DNA of 64,000 nucleotides, from NCBI GenBank assembly GCA_020633975.1, contig JACKCR010000002.1, forward strand, positions 682,001-746,000, given 5' to 3'. Position 1 is the first letter of the stretch. The number at the start of each line of letters is the position of its first letter. Positions 49,740-57,903 of the stretch are shown piece by piece. The notes below the pieces were generated by a model, which worked only from the letters and a program-made list of their open reading frames with translations, had not been told where the DNA came from and did not search any database. The position numbers were made by a program, and so were the translations under genes. The DNA is from Candidatus Eiseniibacteriota bacterium (GTDB lineage Bacteria > Eisenbacteria > RBG-16-71-46 > CAIMUX01).

Positions 49740-51043
49740 CGTCGCTCCGTGGAACGATCCGCGTCGTGCCGGACAAGTCGCTCACCCACCGTGGAGCGAT
49801 CTTCGGCGCGATCACGCGAGGCCGGACCGTGCTCACACGTCCCAATCCTGGAGCCGACTGCCAGGCCACTCTCCGGGCGGTCGCGGCACTCGGAGCACGG
49901 GTGGTGGAGGCGAACGAGCAGCGTTGGGTGCTCGAGAGCGACGGCGTTCTCTCCGAACCCACGCAAGTGCTCGACCTCGGCAACTCCGGCACCGGCATCC
50001 GCCTTCTCGCCGGGCTCGTTTCCGGTCTTCCCGGACTCACCGTACTGACCGGCGACGACTCTCTCTGTCGTCGACCGATGGCACGGATTGCAGATCCCCT
50101 CCGATCGATGGGAGCGCGCATCTCGACTCGGGAGGGGGGACGCGCGCCGCTCGCCATCGAAGGAGGCGCACTGCACGGAGTCGACTACCGCTCGCCGGTC
50201 GCGAGCGCACAAGTGAAGTCGGCCCTCCTCCTCGCTGGTCTGTCGCTGCGCGAAGGGCAGATCACCCTGGAAGAGCCGGAGCGCTCGCGCGATCACACCG
50301 AACGCCTTCTCCGCTTCTATGGCGTTCCGCTCGAAGTGGGCGAGACCCGCGTCACCCTTCGGGCATCCAGCGACCTCGGCCCCGCTGGCGCCGCCGGTAC
50401 GAACCTCTCCGCGAGATCGTGGCTGGTTCCCGGCGACATCTCTGCGGCGGCATTCTTTCTCGTCGGTGCGGCCCTCGCCCCGGGAAGCGAACTCGTCATC
50501 GATGACGTGGGCCTCAACCCCACGCGCACGGGCGCGATCGACGTACTCAGGCGGATGGGCGCCGAGCTCGAGATCGAGACGACGTCGGAAGAGCCGGAGC
50601 CGATCGGTCGACTCGTGGTCCGATCTTCGGAGCTACGGGCCACCATCGTAGAGCCGGGCGAGATCCCGCGGCTGGTCGATGAAGTCCCGATCCTCGCGCT
50701 CGCGGCTGCGCGCGCCGAGGGAACGACCGAGTTCCGCGGAGCCCAGGAGCTGAGACACAAGGAGTCCGATCGGGTACGGACGACGCTCGAACTGCTGCGG
50801 GTCCTCGGCGTCCAGGCGGAAGAGTCGGAAGGTGTCCTCCGGGTTCATGGACGGGGCCCCAAGGCGACGTTCTCCGGCGGCGCGATCCGGGCGGACGGCG
50901 ATCATCGGATTGCCATGACCGGGCTGATCGCGTCCCTCCTCACGGACGAACCGCTCGCGGTCGACTCGCGGGACATGATCGCGACCAGCGATCCAGGCTT
51001 CGAAGCGACACTCCAAACCGCGACCGGCGGAGCAGCGCAGTGA
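49736..51043 (+). CDS. aroA: 3-phosphoshikimate 1-carboxyvinyltransferase (EPSP synthase)
   Basis: Shikimate-pathway enzyme that adds the enolpyruvyl group to shikimate-3-phosphate. Of 435 residues, VPDKSLTHRGAIFGAI near the start binds substrates; LGNSGTGIRLLAG and LCRRPMARIADPL are the family motifs, and SAQVKSALLLAGL, HTERLLRFYG and DEVPILALAAA follow. All lie in order and look intact. It is coupled by 4-base overlaps to hisC before it and cmk after it, a classic aromatic/nucleotide operon. Confidence 0.96.
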   Translation: MTSLRGTIRVVPDKSLTHRGAIFGAITRGRTVLTRPNPGADCQATLRAVAALGARVVEANEQRWVLESDGVLSEPTQVLDLGNSGTGIRLLAGLVSGLPGLTVLTGDDSLCRRPMARIADPLRSMGARISTREGGRAPLAIEGGALHGVDYRSPVASAQVKSALLLAGLSLREGQITLEEPERSRDHTERLLRFYGVPLEVGETRVTLRASSDLGPAGAAGTNLSARSWLVPGDISAAAFFLVGAALAPGSELVIDDVGLNPTRTGAIDVLRRMGAELEIETTSEEPEPIGRLVVRSSELRATIVEPGEIPRLVDEVPILALAAARAEGTTEFRGAQELRHKESDRVRTTLELLRVLGVQAEESEGVLRVHGRGPKATFSGGAIRADGDHRIAMTGLIASLLTDEPLAVDSRDMIATSDPGFEATLQTATGGAAQ

Positions 51044-51780
51044 ACGAGATGAACGAACCGACGGGCGGCAACGAGATGCAGGACAACGCAGCGACACATC
51101 CGGTCATCGCGATCGATGGCGGTTCGGCGACGGGAAAGACGTCCACGGCCGCCGGAGTGGCCGCGCAGATCGGCTTCGCCTATGTCGACTCGGGTTCGAT
51201 CTATCGCGCCGTGGCCCTCGCTCTCTCGCGCAAAGGGATCACGGAGAGCGACGACCCTCGGATCCCGGACGAACTCGAGTCGCTTCGGATCCGTGTCGTA
51301 CCCGAGGGCACACGGTTCGAGGTATGGGTCGACGATGTCTTGATCGGTGACGAGATCCGGACGCCGGAGGTGAGTCAGGCTTCGTCTCGCATCGCCGTGC
51401 GCGGCGACGTGCGGGAGGTCGTGCGGGAGCTACTCCGGGGCGCCGCCCATCGAGGACCGATGGTCGTGGAAGGTCGGGACATCGGCACAGTGGTGTTTCC
51501 CGACGCGGATCTCAAACTGTTCCTCACCGCGGACGTTCGGGTGCGGGCTCATCGCCGTTGGCTCGACCTCGTCCGGCTCGGCAGGGAGATCCCTGAGTCC
51601 GAGGTGGAACGCGACCTGACCGAGCGGGATGCACGGGACTCGGGACGCCAGCACTCTCCACTTCGTCAAGCCGAGGACGCCGTCCTCTTCGACACGTCAG
51701 CGGGCTCTTTGGAAGAGCAGGTGGCCCGGATCGTGCGAATGTGGCAAGAGCACGAGGCCGCCCGAGACGGCGAGCAGTAG
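51040..51780 (+). CDS. cmk: Cytidylate kinase
   Basis: Phosphorylates CMP and dCMP. The 246-residue protein has P-loop IDGGSATGKTSTA at about residues 25-37, DSGSIYRAVALAL for the usual DTGAMYRA, VEGRDIGTVVFPDADLKLFL in the CMP-binding part and RDARDSGRQHSPLRQAEDAVLFDTS. The first 20 residues are extra. The start GTG 51040 overlaps the aroA stop. The order cmk-plsC-rpsA that follows is widespread. Confidence 0.94.
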   Translation: MNEMNEPTGGNEMQDNAATHPVIAIDGGSATGKTSTAAGVAAQIGFAYVDSGSIYRAVALALSRKGITESDDPRIPDELESLRIRVVPEGTRFEVWVDDVLIGDEIRTPEVSQASSRIAVRGDVREVVRELLRGAAHRGPMVVEGRDIGTVVFPDADLKLFLTADVRVRAHRRWLDLVRLGREIPESEVERDLTERDARDSGRQHSPLRQAEDAVLFDTSAGSLEEQVARIVRMWQEHEAARDGEQ

Positions 51781-51788
51781 GGAAGGCG

Positions 51789-52442
51789 ATGAGCCGTCGA
51801 CGATTCACCTACGCATTCAGCCAGGCAGGGGTACGCACCTTCCACGGCATCGTGTTCGGCTATGAAGCGAAGGGAACGGAGAACGTTCCGCTCGACGGCC
51901 CTTGTCTTCTCGCCGCGAATCACAAGTCCTACATCGACCCACCTGCGATCGGCGCATGCCTCGAGCGCGAGATCCGCTACTTCGCGAAGAGGGAGCTGTT
52001 CACGCTTCCGCTCTTTGGCTACGTCATCCGTCAGTACGGCGCCATCCCGGTCGATCGGGCCGCCTTCGATCGGAAGACGCTTCGTCTCGCCCTCGACATC
52101 CTCGCGGGCGGCGAAGCGCTCCTGGTCTTCCCCGAGGGAACTCGGATCCGTCGCCCCGGTCTCGGAGACGCGAAGGAGGGGATCGCACTCCTCGCGTCCC
52201 AGTCGGGTGTTCCGGTCGTGCCGGTGTGGGTCGGCCACACGTACGAACCCCGTCGCGGGATCTTCCGACGGATCCCGATCGAGGTTCGGTTCGGTCCGCC
52301 GATCGACTTTGGGGACGGCTCCGGCACCGGCGAGGGGGACCGTCGCCAGCGCTATGCCGCCATGACGGCGCAGGTCATGGCTGCCATCGCTGAACTCGGC
52401 GGTGTCGAGACTCCCGCCTCGCGCGTGGAGACGGCTTCGTAG
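51789..52442 (+). CDS. plsC: 1-acyl-sn-glycerol-3-phosphate acyltransferase
   Basis: Membrane-associated acyltransferase that makes phosphatidic acid. In 217 residues the four blocks of the family can be seen: AANHKSYIDP (the NHX4D catalytic motif), YFAKRELFTLPLFGYVIRQYG, LLVFPEGTRI and VPVVPVWVGHT. The ATG at 51789 follows AGGGAAGG. It lies between cmk and rpsA. Confidence 0.92.
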   Translation: MSRRRFTYAFSQAGVRTFHGIVFGYEAKGTENVPLDGPCLLAANHKSYIDPPAIGACLEREIRYFAKRELFTLPLFGYVIRQYGAIPVDRAAFDRKTLRLALDILAGGEALLVFPEGTRIRRPGLGDAKEGIALLASQSGVPVVPVWVGHTYEPRRGIFRRIPIEVRFGPPIDFGDGSGTGEGDRRQRYAAMTAQVMAAIAELGGVETPASRVETAS

Positions 52443-52538
52443 ACTACCCAGTCCCTTCTTTTTGTGTGCAGCTAACTGACTGCTACAGGACTAGTTGCGC
52501 TGTGTTTCCTCGCAATCGCCTGGCCTCGAAGGTTGGGA

Positions 52539-52566
52539 TTGTGCGAAATCTCCCGATTGGTATACT
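52539..52566 (+). promoter_or_regulatory. Promoter for rpsA
   Basis: TTGTGC (52539-52544), a 16-base spacer and TATACT (52561-52566) with an extended -10 TGG. It gives a leader of about 130 bases before the S1 start, in which short GC-rich hairpins (for example CCGGACGG) are visible; S1 genes are often self-regulated through the leader, but no specific site was identified. Confidence 0.6.
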
Positions 52567-52705
52567 CCTCGCTTGTCCGTCAACGGGCGTACCAGGCTGG
52601 AACCAGGTCGGTTCCGAGCTGCGGGGCGTCCCGAACCCGAACCCCGGACGGTGATGGAACCGCACATGGCCCGCGTGCCCTGCCGATCCAGGAGAACCTG
52701 AATTA

Positions 52706-54529
52706 ATGTACGAAGAGACTCGCAACCCACACCTCGAACCGGACTCCGACGACACCAGCGTCGCCACGGAGAAGCCGAAGGCACCACGTCCACTCACGGT
52801 GGACGCGATCATGAACATCGACGACGAGGACGAGCGCGACCAATCCGAGCTCGAAGAACTCCTCAAGATGTACGACGGCTCGATGCACAAGATCGAGGAG
52901 GGTGAAATCCTCCGCGGCAAGATCCTGCGCGTCGACCAGGAGCAGGTCGTCGTCGACATCGGATTCAAGTCCGAAGGCGTCATTCCGCTCGACGAATTCG
53001 GTGACTCCGATGCGATCAAGGTGGGGGACGAGTTCGACGTCTTCCTCGAGAAGATGGAGAACCAGGACGGTCTCGTCGTGCTCTCGAAGCAGCGCGCCGA
53101 CTTCCTCAAGGTCTGGGATCGCGTTCGTGACGCGGCCGACCGGGGTGAGGTGGTCGAGGGCCGGATCACTCGGAAGATCAAGGGTGGCGCCGTCGTCGAT
53201 CTCTTCGGCGTCGAGGCGTTCCTCCCCGGCAGCCAGATTGCGCTCCGTCCTCCGCACTCGGTGGAAGAGCTCATGGGCGAGACGCTGCAGTTCAAGATCA
53301 TCAAGCTCAACAAGCGTCGCCGGAACATCGTCGTTTCGCGTCGTCTCGTGCTCGAGGAAGAGCGGAGTGCGGCGAAGGAGACGCTCATCAAGGAGCTCGA
53401 GGTCGGTCAGGTCCGGAAGGGCTACGTCAAGAACATCACCGACTTCGGTGCGTTCATCGATCTCGGTGGAATCGACGGTCTTCTCCACATCACGGACATC
53501 TCCTGGGGTCGGGTGCGTCACCCATCCGAGGTCGTCCAGGTGGGAGACGAGGTCGAGGTCAAGGTGCTCTCGTTCGAGGTCGAGCGCGAGCGGATCAGCC
53601 TCGGTCTCAAGCAGCTCACGGAGTACCCGTGGGAGCGCGTCGAGGACAAGTACCCGGTCGGCACCAAGGTCACGGGCCGCGTCGTCTCGATCACCGAGTA
53701 CGGTGCGTTCGTCGAGCTGGAGAAGGGCGTCGAGGGTCTCATCCACGTTTCCGAGATGTCCTGGACCAAGCACATCCGCCACCCCAACAAGATCCTCACC
53801 GAGGGTCAGGAGGTGGAGTGCATGGTGCTCAAGGTCGACAAGGACCACGAGAAGATCTCGCTCGGCCTCAAGCAGGTGGAGCCGGATCCGTGGCTCACGC
53901 TCGACGAGAAGTATCCGGTTGGCCTCGCCGTTCACGGCAAGGTTCGCAACCTGACGAACTTCGGTGCGTTCGTGGAGCTCGAGGACGGAATCGACGGTCT
54001 CGTCCACATCTCCGACCTCTCCTGGACCCGTCGGGTCAACCACCCGTCGGAGATCCTGAAGAAGGGGCAGGAGGTCGAGGTCCGCGTCCTCAACATCGAC
54101 AAGGAGAACCGCCGGATCTCTCTCGGTCTCAAGCAGGCCGGTGAGGATCCGTGGCCGCGTCTCGTCGAGGAGTATCCGGTCGGTCGGAACGTCACGGGCA
54201 AGGTCGTCAAGACCATGGACCGTGGCATCATCGTGATCGTCGATGAAGAGGTCGAGGGATTCGTCCCGGCCGGCCATCTCGGCATCGACGAGTCGAAGGA
54301 CCCGACGAACCACTTCCTCGAGGACGACGAAGTGCCGATGCAGGTCACTCGTATCGACCTCGCCAACCACCGCATGGTGCTCTCCATCAAGTCCTGGCTC
54401 GAGCAGGCCAACGAGGAAGAGCAGCAGGCGTTCGTCTCCAAGCACAGTGAGGCTCGGGAGCCGATCCAGAAGCCGGAAGTTCCGGCCGAGGGTGACGACG
54501 AATCGTCCGACGAGGGCGACGAGGACTGA
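52706..54529 (+). CDS. rpsA: 30S ribosomal protein S1
   Basis: RNA-binding protein that helps mRNA dock to the 30S subunit. The 607-residue protein has an acidic N-terminus and six S1 (OB-fold) domains; the repeats can be traced by their shared pattern GKVRNLTNFGAFVELEDGIDGLVHISDLSW, and by TDFGAFIDLGGIDGLLHITDISW and TEYGAFVELEKGVEGLIHVSEMSW. The final domain is more divergent (MDRGIIVIVDEEVEGFVP). The acidic C-terminal tail (EGDDESSDEGDED) is usual. The ATG is 14 bases after AGGAG, with the leader described above. Confidence 0.97.
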   Translation: MYEETRNPHLEPDSDDTSVATEKPKAPRPLTVDAIMNIDDEDERDQSELEELLKMYDGSMHKIEEGEILRGKILRVDQEQVVVDIGFKSEGVIPLDEFGDSDAIKVGDEFDVFLEKMENQDGLVVLSKQRADFLKVWDRVRDAADRGEVVEGRITRKIKGGAVVDLFGVEAFLPGSQIALRPPHSVEELMGETLQFKIIKLNKRRRNIVVSRRLVLEEERSAAKETLIKELEVGQVRKGYVKNITDFGAFIDLGGIDGLLHITDISWGRVRHPSEVVQVGDEVEVKVLSFEVERERISLGLKQLTEYPWERVEDKYPVGTKVTGRVVSITEYGAFVELEKGVEGLIHVSEMSWTKHIRHPNKILTEGQEVECMVLKVDKDHEKISLGLKQVEPDPWLTLDEKYPVGLAVHGKVRNLTNFGAFVELEDGIDGLVHISDLSWTRRVNHPSEILKKGQEVEVRVLNIDKENRRISLGLKQAGEDPWPRLVEEYPVGRNVTGKVVKTMDRGIIVIVDEEVEGFVPAGHLGIDESKDPTNHFLEDDEVPMQVTRIDLANHRMVLSIKSWLEQANEEEQQAFVSKHSEAREPIQKPEVPAEGDDESSDEGDED

Positions 54530-54645
54530 GGTTCTAGCGGAATCCAGTCCGTGACGAGTTCGGGTGTCAGACCCGAGTCTCCAGCGGACTGAGGGTTTCG
54601 GATCCGCCTGCCATCCTACGGGGCGGCGGACGGGTTCAGCGGAAG

Positions 54646-54677
54646 GAACGGCGACGGGGAACTCCTCGTCGCCGTTC
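54646..54677 (+). terminator. Hairpin terminator after rpsA
   Basis: GAACGGCGACG (54646-54656) pairs without mismatch with CGTCGCCGTTC (54667-54677) around a 10-base loop. No T tract follows, so it may be a factor-assisted terminator. Confidence 0.6.
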
Positions 54678-54829
54678 GCATTCCTAGGCGGTCGTGCCAA
54701 CGCCGCTGTTCCGCGCTCGAAGTCGTTTCGTGGTCGATGCCGTTCCGCGTTCTCCCGCCCCCGGGTTTGTCACGCCCTGCGTTTGTCGCCGTTTCGCGGC
54801 CCCAGCCCGTCGCAGTTTCCTAGTTTCCC

Positions 54830-54858
54830 TTGCCCCCCTCAGGCAGCGTTCCTAGAAT
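54830..54858 (+). promoter_or_regulatory. Promoter for the lapA-mutS unit
   Basis: TTGCCC, 17 bases, TAGAAT. It is about 95 bases upstream of the lapA ATG and would drive lapA, the TPR gene, the SPOR gene and mutS, which overlap or nearly touch. Confidence 0.55.
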
Positions 54859-54951
54859 GCCGGTGCCGCGATGAACACGCCTAGCAGGGTGAAGTACATG
54901 GAGTTCTCCAATCCTGCAGGGGTTCGCGGGCTGACGGGAGACGGCTGATCC

Positions 54952-55293
54952 ATGCTTTCTTTGCTCAAGATGATCCTCGCCATCCTCCTCGTGACGACGC
55001 TGGCCATCATCGGTTGGAACAACACCCAGTCCGTCGCGCTCACGTTGCCCCTCGTGAGGAAGGCGCCGTTCGTGATGCCGCTCGCCATCGCGATGCTCTA
55101 TTCCTATCTCGCGGGGCTGCTGACCTTTGCGGTGGTCCACCTCTTCCAGGATCTCAAACTCCGTACCCAGATCTCGCGGCTCCGCAAGGAGAACCGGAAG
55201 GTCTCGGAGGAGCTGCATCAGCTCCGGAGCATCACCCTGGAAGACCTCCCGGTGAACGACGACGCCGTTTCCGGCGGCGCGACGTCCCGGTGA
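54952..55293 (+). CDS. lapA: LapA-domain membrane protein
   Basis: A 113-residue protein with two membrane helices (about residues 4-24 and 43-64) and a coiled-coil cytoplasmic tail (LKLRTQISRLRKENRKVSEEL), the layout of the LapA (DUF1049) family. In enterobacteria LapA works with the TPR protein LapB to control lipopolysaccharide synthesis through LpxC turnover. Here it is likewise directly followed by a TPR protein, so a related envelope role is likely but not proven. Confidence 0.8.
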   Translation: MLSLLKMILAILLVTTLAIIGWNNTQSVALTLPLVRKAPFVMPLAIAMLYSYLAGLLTFAVVHLFQDLKLRTQISRLRKENRKVSEELHQLRSITLEDLPVNDDAVSGGATSR

Positions 55294-55336
55294 TGCCGAA
55301 GGCCCAAGCGATAGGCGACAACCTCAGGAGTTGGCG

Positions 55337-56434
55337 ATGACCACGGGACAGTTCTGGCTCCTCATCCTGGTGCTCCTGCTCGTGCTTTCCGCGATCGGAC
55401 TGCCCTGGCTGCTCAGCCGGCGTCGAACCCGGGAGCCGTGGAGTGCAACCGCTGCGTATCTCGAGACGATCGATGCTCTCGTGCGCGGCCAGAAGAACGG
55501 TGCGGTTCGGGCCCTCGAACGCGTCGCTCGCGAAGAGCCCGACAACGTCGGTGCGTACCTCCGGCTCGGCGATCTCGTCCGGTCGATGGGGCATCCGGCC
55601 AAGGCGCAGAAGATCCACGCCAGCCTCGCCGCGAGGAATCTCGAGTCCGGCGAACTCCGCGCCCGCGTGCGGGAGAGCCTGCTCGAAGACCAGGTCGCGC
55701 TCGAGAACTGGCCGGAAGTACTGCGGGTCGGTCAGGAGATCCGGCAGTCGAGCAAGCGGAACCTGATCGCACTCCGCGCGCTCGCCCAGGCGCACCGCGC
55801 CCGCCACGAGTGGAGCGCAGCGTTCGAAGCGCTCGACGAGTGGGAACGGCAAGCGCCCGGCACCGCGCGTCCTCGTCCGCACGAGCTACGCCTCGAAGCG
55901 GCGCGGGAGAGGCTCGAAGCTGGGCAGGCGACGAACGCGCGCAGCCTGCTCGAGGAAGCGATCGCGCTCGGCGCAACGGACGGGGAGGCCCGCGTGCTCT
56001 TGGGCGACGTCTATTCGGCGCTCGGCGAGCACGACAAGGCCGCGGAGCAGTGGCTCGGATTCGCCCGCAACCACCCCGACCGGTCACGGACGGTGTTCCC
56101 TCGTCTCGAACGTTCGTACTACGAGATGGGGAAGTTCGGAGATCTACTCGAGGTCTATGAACGGCTCGTCGAGGAGAGTTCCGATCCGAGTGCGGCGGCT
56201 GTGGCACTCGCAGACATGCATCGTCGCCGCGGACGTCCGGAAGAGGCGATCCATGTGCTCCAGTCCCTTCTGGCCAACGATCCCAGTCGTCAGGATGCCC
56301 GGCGCAGCCTGATCCAGTGCCAGATCCAATGCGGGCAGACCGAGGCCGCCGTGAAAGAGGTCGAGGCACTCGTCGAAAGCTGGGAACCGTCCGGTTCCAC
56401 GGGACTCGCGCTCTCCGGTCGACAGGACGGATGA
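55337..56434 (+). CDS. LapB-like membrane-anchored TPR protein
   Basis: A 365-residue protein: one N-terminal membrane helix (about 4-24) then TPR repeats (DNVGAYLRLGDLVRSMGHPAKA, LRALAQAHRARHEWSAAFEAL, ARVLLGDVYSALGEHDKAAEQW and others). This is the organisation of LapB/YciM, but the C-terminal rubredoxin-type cysteine domain that LapB needs for its control function is absent. The ATG at 55337 has AGGAG seven to eight bases upstream; TTG 55331 is less likely. The stop overlaps the next start. Confidence 0.78.
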   Translation: MTTGQFWLLILVLLLVLSAIGLPWLLSRRRTREPWSATAAYLETIDALVRGQKNGAVRALERVAREEPDNVGAYLRLGDLVRSMGHPAKAQKIHASLAARNLESGELRARVRESLLEDQVALENWPEVLRVGQEIRQSSKRNLIALRALAQAHRARHEWSAAFEALDEWERQAPGTARPRPHELRLEAARERLEAGQATNARSLLEEAIALGATDGEARVLLGDVYSALGEHDKAAEQWLGFARNHPDRSRTVFPRLERSYYEMGKFGDLLEVYERLVEESSDPSAAAVALADMHRRRGRPEEAIHVLQSLLANDPSRQDARRSLIQCQIQCGQTEAAVKEVEALVESWEPSGSTGLALSGRQDG

Positions 56435-57903
56435 GGGACTGCGTCGTGGCCGGCCGAGCATTCGCGCTTTCGATGTTCGTGTCCGCGCGGCTCGTGTCCG
56501 CGTGGCTCGTGCCCGCACGGCGCGCTTCCGCACGGTTCGCGTTCGCACGGTTCGCGTCCACACGGTTCGTGTTCGGAGTGCCGGGCGTCATCGCTCTATG
56601 TGCGGCGCTGTTACCTGCCGCTCCTTCCTCCTCGTTCGCCAAGAACGACGCGCGCGAGCGGTACGAGTCCGCGCGGAAGGAAGACTCTGCGGCCACGGCT
56701 CGTATTCAGATGGAACGGATTTTTGCCGGCTCCGACGATGGGGATGTTGCGGCGGAGGCCGGTATCTGGCTCGGTCAGTACGAGTACGCCCTCGGTCGGT
56801 TGGGGGACGCGCTGGACTACTTCTCTCGTGCCGAATCCCTGGCCCACGATGCTGCGGTCGTCGCGCGAGCGTCGTTCTGGACGGAGCAGGTGGAGAACAT
56901 CGTCACCGGGACGCCAGCGGAAGGTAGGGGCGACGCGAGCGGAAGCGAGCGTGGCGGTACATCGGGCGGCTCCTCGGACGGCGATGCGAGTCGCGAGTCG
57001 GGTGGCGGTTCCGGCGGTGGTGACGACGCCTCGGATGGTGGTGCTGGCCGCGACGACGGTGGCGAAGGCCGACACGAAGGCCGGGCAGCGTCAGGCCGAG
57101 GCTCGAACGCCACAGCCGAACCAGGCAAGCGCCGCGCGACGTCGGCCGGGAGCGGTCCTGGCGAGAGCGTGGAGCCGGCGCCGTTCTACCACGTGCTCAC
57201 CGAACTCGCCGAAGGAGACGCGGAGACACGTTCCGGCGAACTGGACGCTGCGATGCGAACGTACCTGGAGGCCGAGGGGCGTGCCCGCGAGAACGGTGCA
57301 CTCGGTCCGCTCGCTTACCGGGCAGCTCTCATCGCGGAACGGGCGAGGGAGATGGAGAAGGGCGGGAAGAAGGACCCGATCTTCGACACCGCTCCGATCC
57401 GAAGTTGGGACGACATCTTGAGTCTCTCTCCCGAACGCGGGCTCGTCTTCGCTGCGCTCCGGTCCAACGAGTCGATCGCACCACCGTCGTCCAAGGGCGG
57501 GTCGGAGTTCGCGAGCCAGGTCGGGTCCGGCGGCAGAGTGGAGGCGGGGTCGGTCGAATCCGTGAAGTGGGGAGACGGCGCGGAGGGGATCCTCTCCGAG
57601 GAGTCTGTCGGGCGCGAGAGTTCTGCGTCCAGGGAGGCGCGCGCCGAGGTGGCGTCGCGCGCTCAGGAAGAGCTGTACGTGATCCAGATCGCCGCGTACG
57701 GCGACCGGGAGCGGGCTCGAATGGAGATGGAGCGCCTCACCTCGCGCGGACTCTCGGTTCGCCTGGAACGTGGCTTCGACGGTTCGGGAGAGCGGGTCTA
57801 CCGGATTCGGCTCGGTGCGGCGTCATCGCGTGCGGAAGCGGAGGCGCTCGCAGGCCGGATCCTGGACGGCTTGCCGTACCAGCTCGTTCGCGTGGAGCCA
57901 TGA
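56431..57903 (+). CDS. Exported SPOR-domain protein with unusual N-terminus
   Basis: A 490-residue protein. An Arg/Ala/Phe-rich stretch made by a 15-base repeat (residues ~17-46) precedes the true signal/anchor helix (GVPGVIALCAALLPAAP). Next is a TPR-like helical region, a 75-residue Gly/Ser/Asp/Glu-rich spacer, another helical part, and a C-terminal SPOR domain (ELYVIQIAAYGDRERARMEMERL ... ERVYRIRLGAASSRAEAEALAGRI), which in other bacteria binds denuded peptidoglycan at the septum. It is coupled to the TPR gene before it and mutS after it. Confidence 0.75.
   Translation: MRDCVVAGRAFALSMFVSARLVSAWLVPARRASARFAFARFASTRFVFGVPGVIALCAALLPAAPSSSFAKNDARERYESARKEDSAATARIQMERIFAGSDDGDVAAEAGIWLGQYEYALGRLGDALDYFSRAESLAHDAAVVARASFWTEQVENIVTGTPAEGRGDASGSERGGTSGGSSDGDASRESGGGSGGGDDASDGGAGRDDGGEGRHEGRAASGRGSNATAEPGKRRATSAGSGPGESVEPAPFYHVLTELAEGDAETRSGELDAAMRTYLEAEGRARENGALGPLAYRAALIAERAREMEKGGKKDPIFDTAPIRSWDDILSLSPERGLVFAALRSNESIAPPSSKGGSEFASQVGSGGRVEAGSVESVKWGDGAEGILSEESVGRESSASREARAEVASRAQEELYVIQIAAYGDRERARMEMERLTSRGLSVRLERGFDGSGERVYRIRLGAASSRAEAEALAGRILDGLPYQLVRVEP
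56479..56568 (+). repeat. Six tandem 15-base repeats in the SPOR gene
   Basis: Six contiguous 15-base units (56479, 56494, 56509, 56524, 56539, 56554), each near GYGTYCGCACGGTTC, coding for five-residue units such as VSARL, VSAWL, VPARR, ASARF, AFARF and ASTRF. The repeat lies just before the hydrophobic segment and adds four or five arginines to it. Confidence 0.88.

Larger units (their letters stand above)
54530..54951 (+). other. 422-base gap with terminator hairpin and lapA promoter
   Basis: A short hairpin at 54560-54576 (TCGGGT / ACCCGA) and a strong one at 54646-54677 (see terminator) follow rpsA. Next is GC-rich sequence with no convincing gene, then a promoter for the lapA unit: TTGCCC (54830-54835), a 17-base spacer and TAGAAT (54853-54858, five of six). 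No ORF with a ribosome site is seen. Confidence 0.55.
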
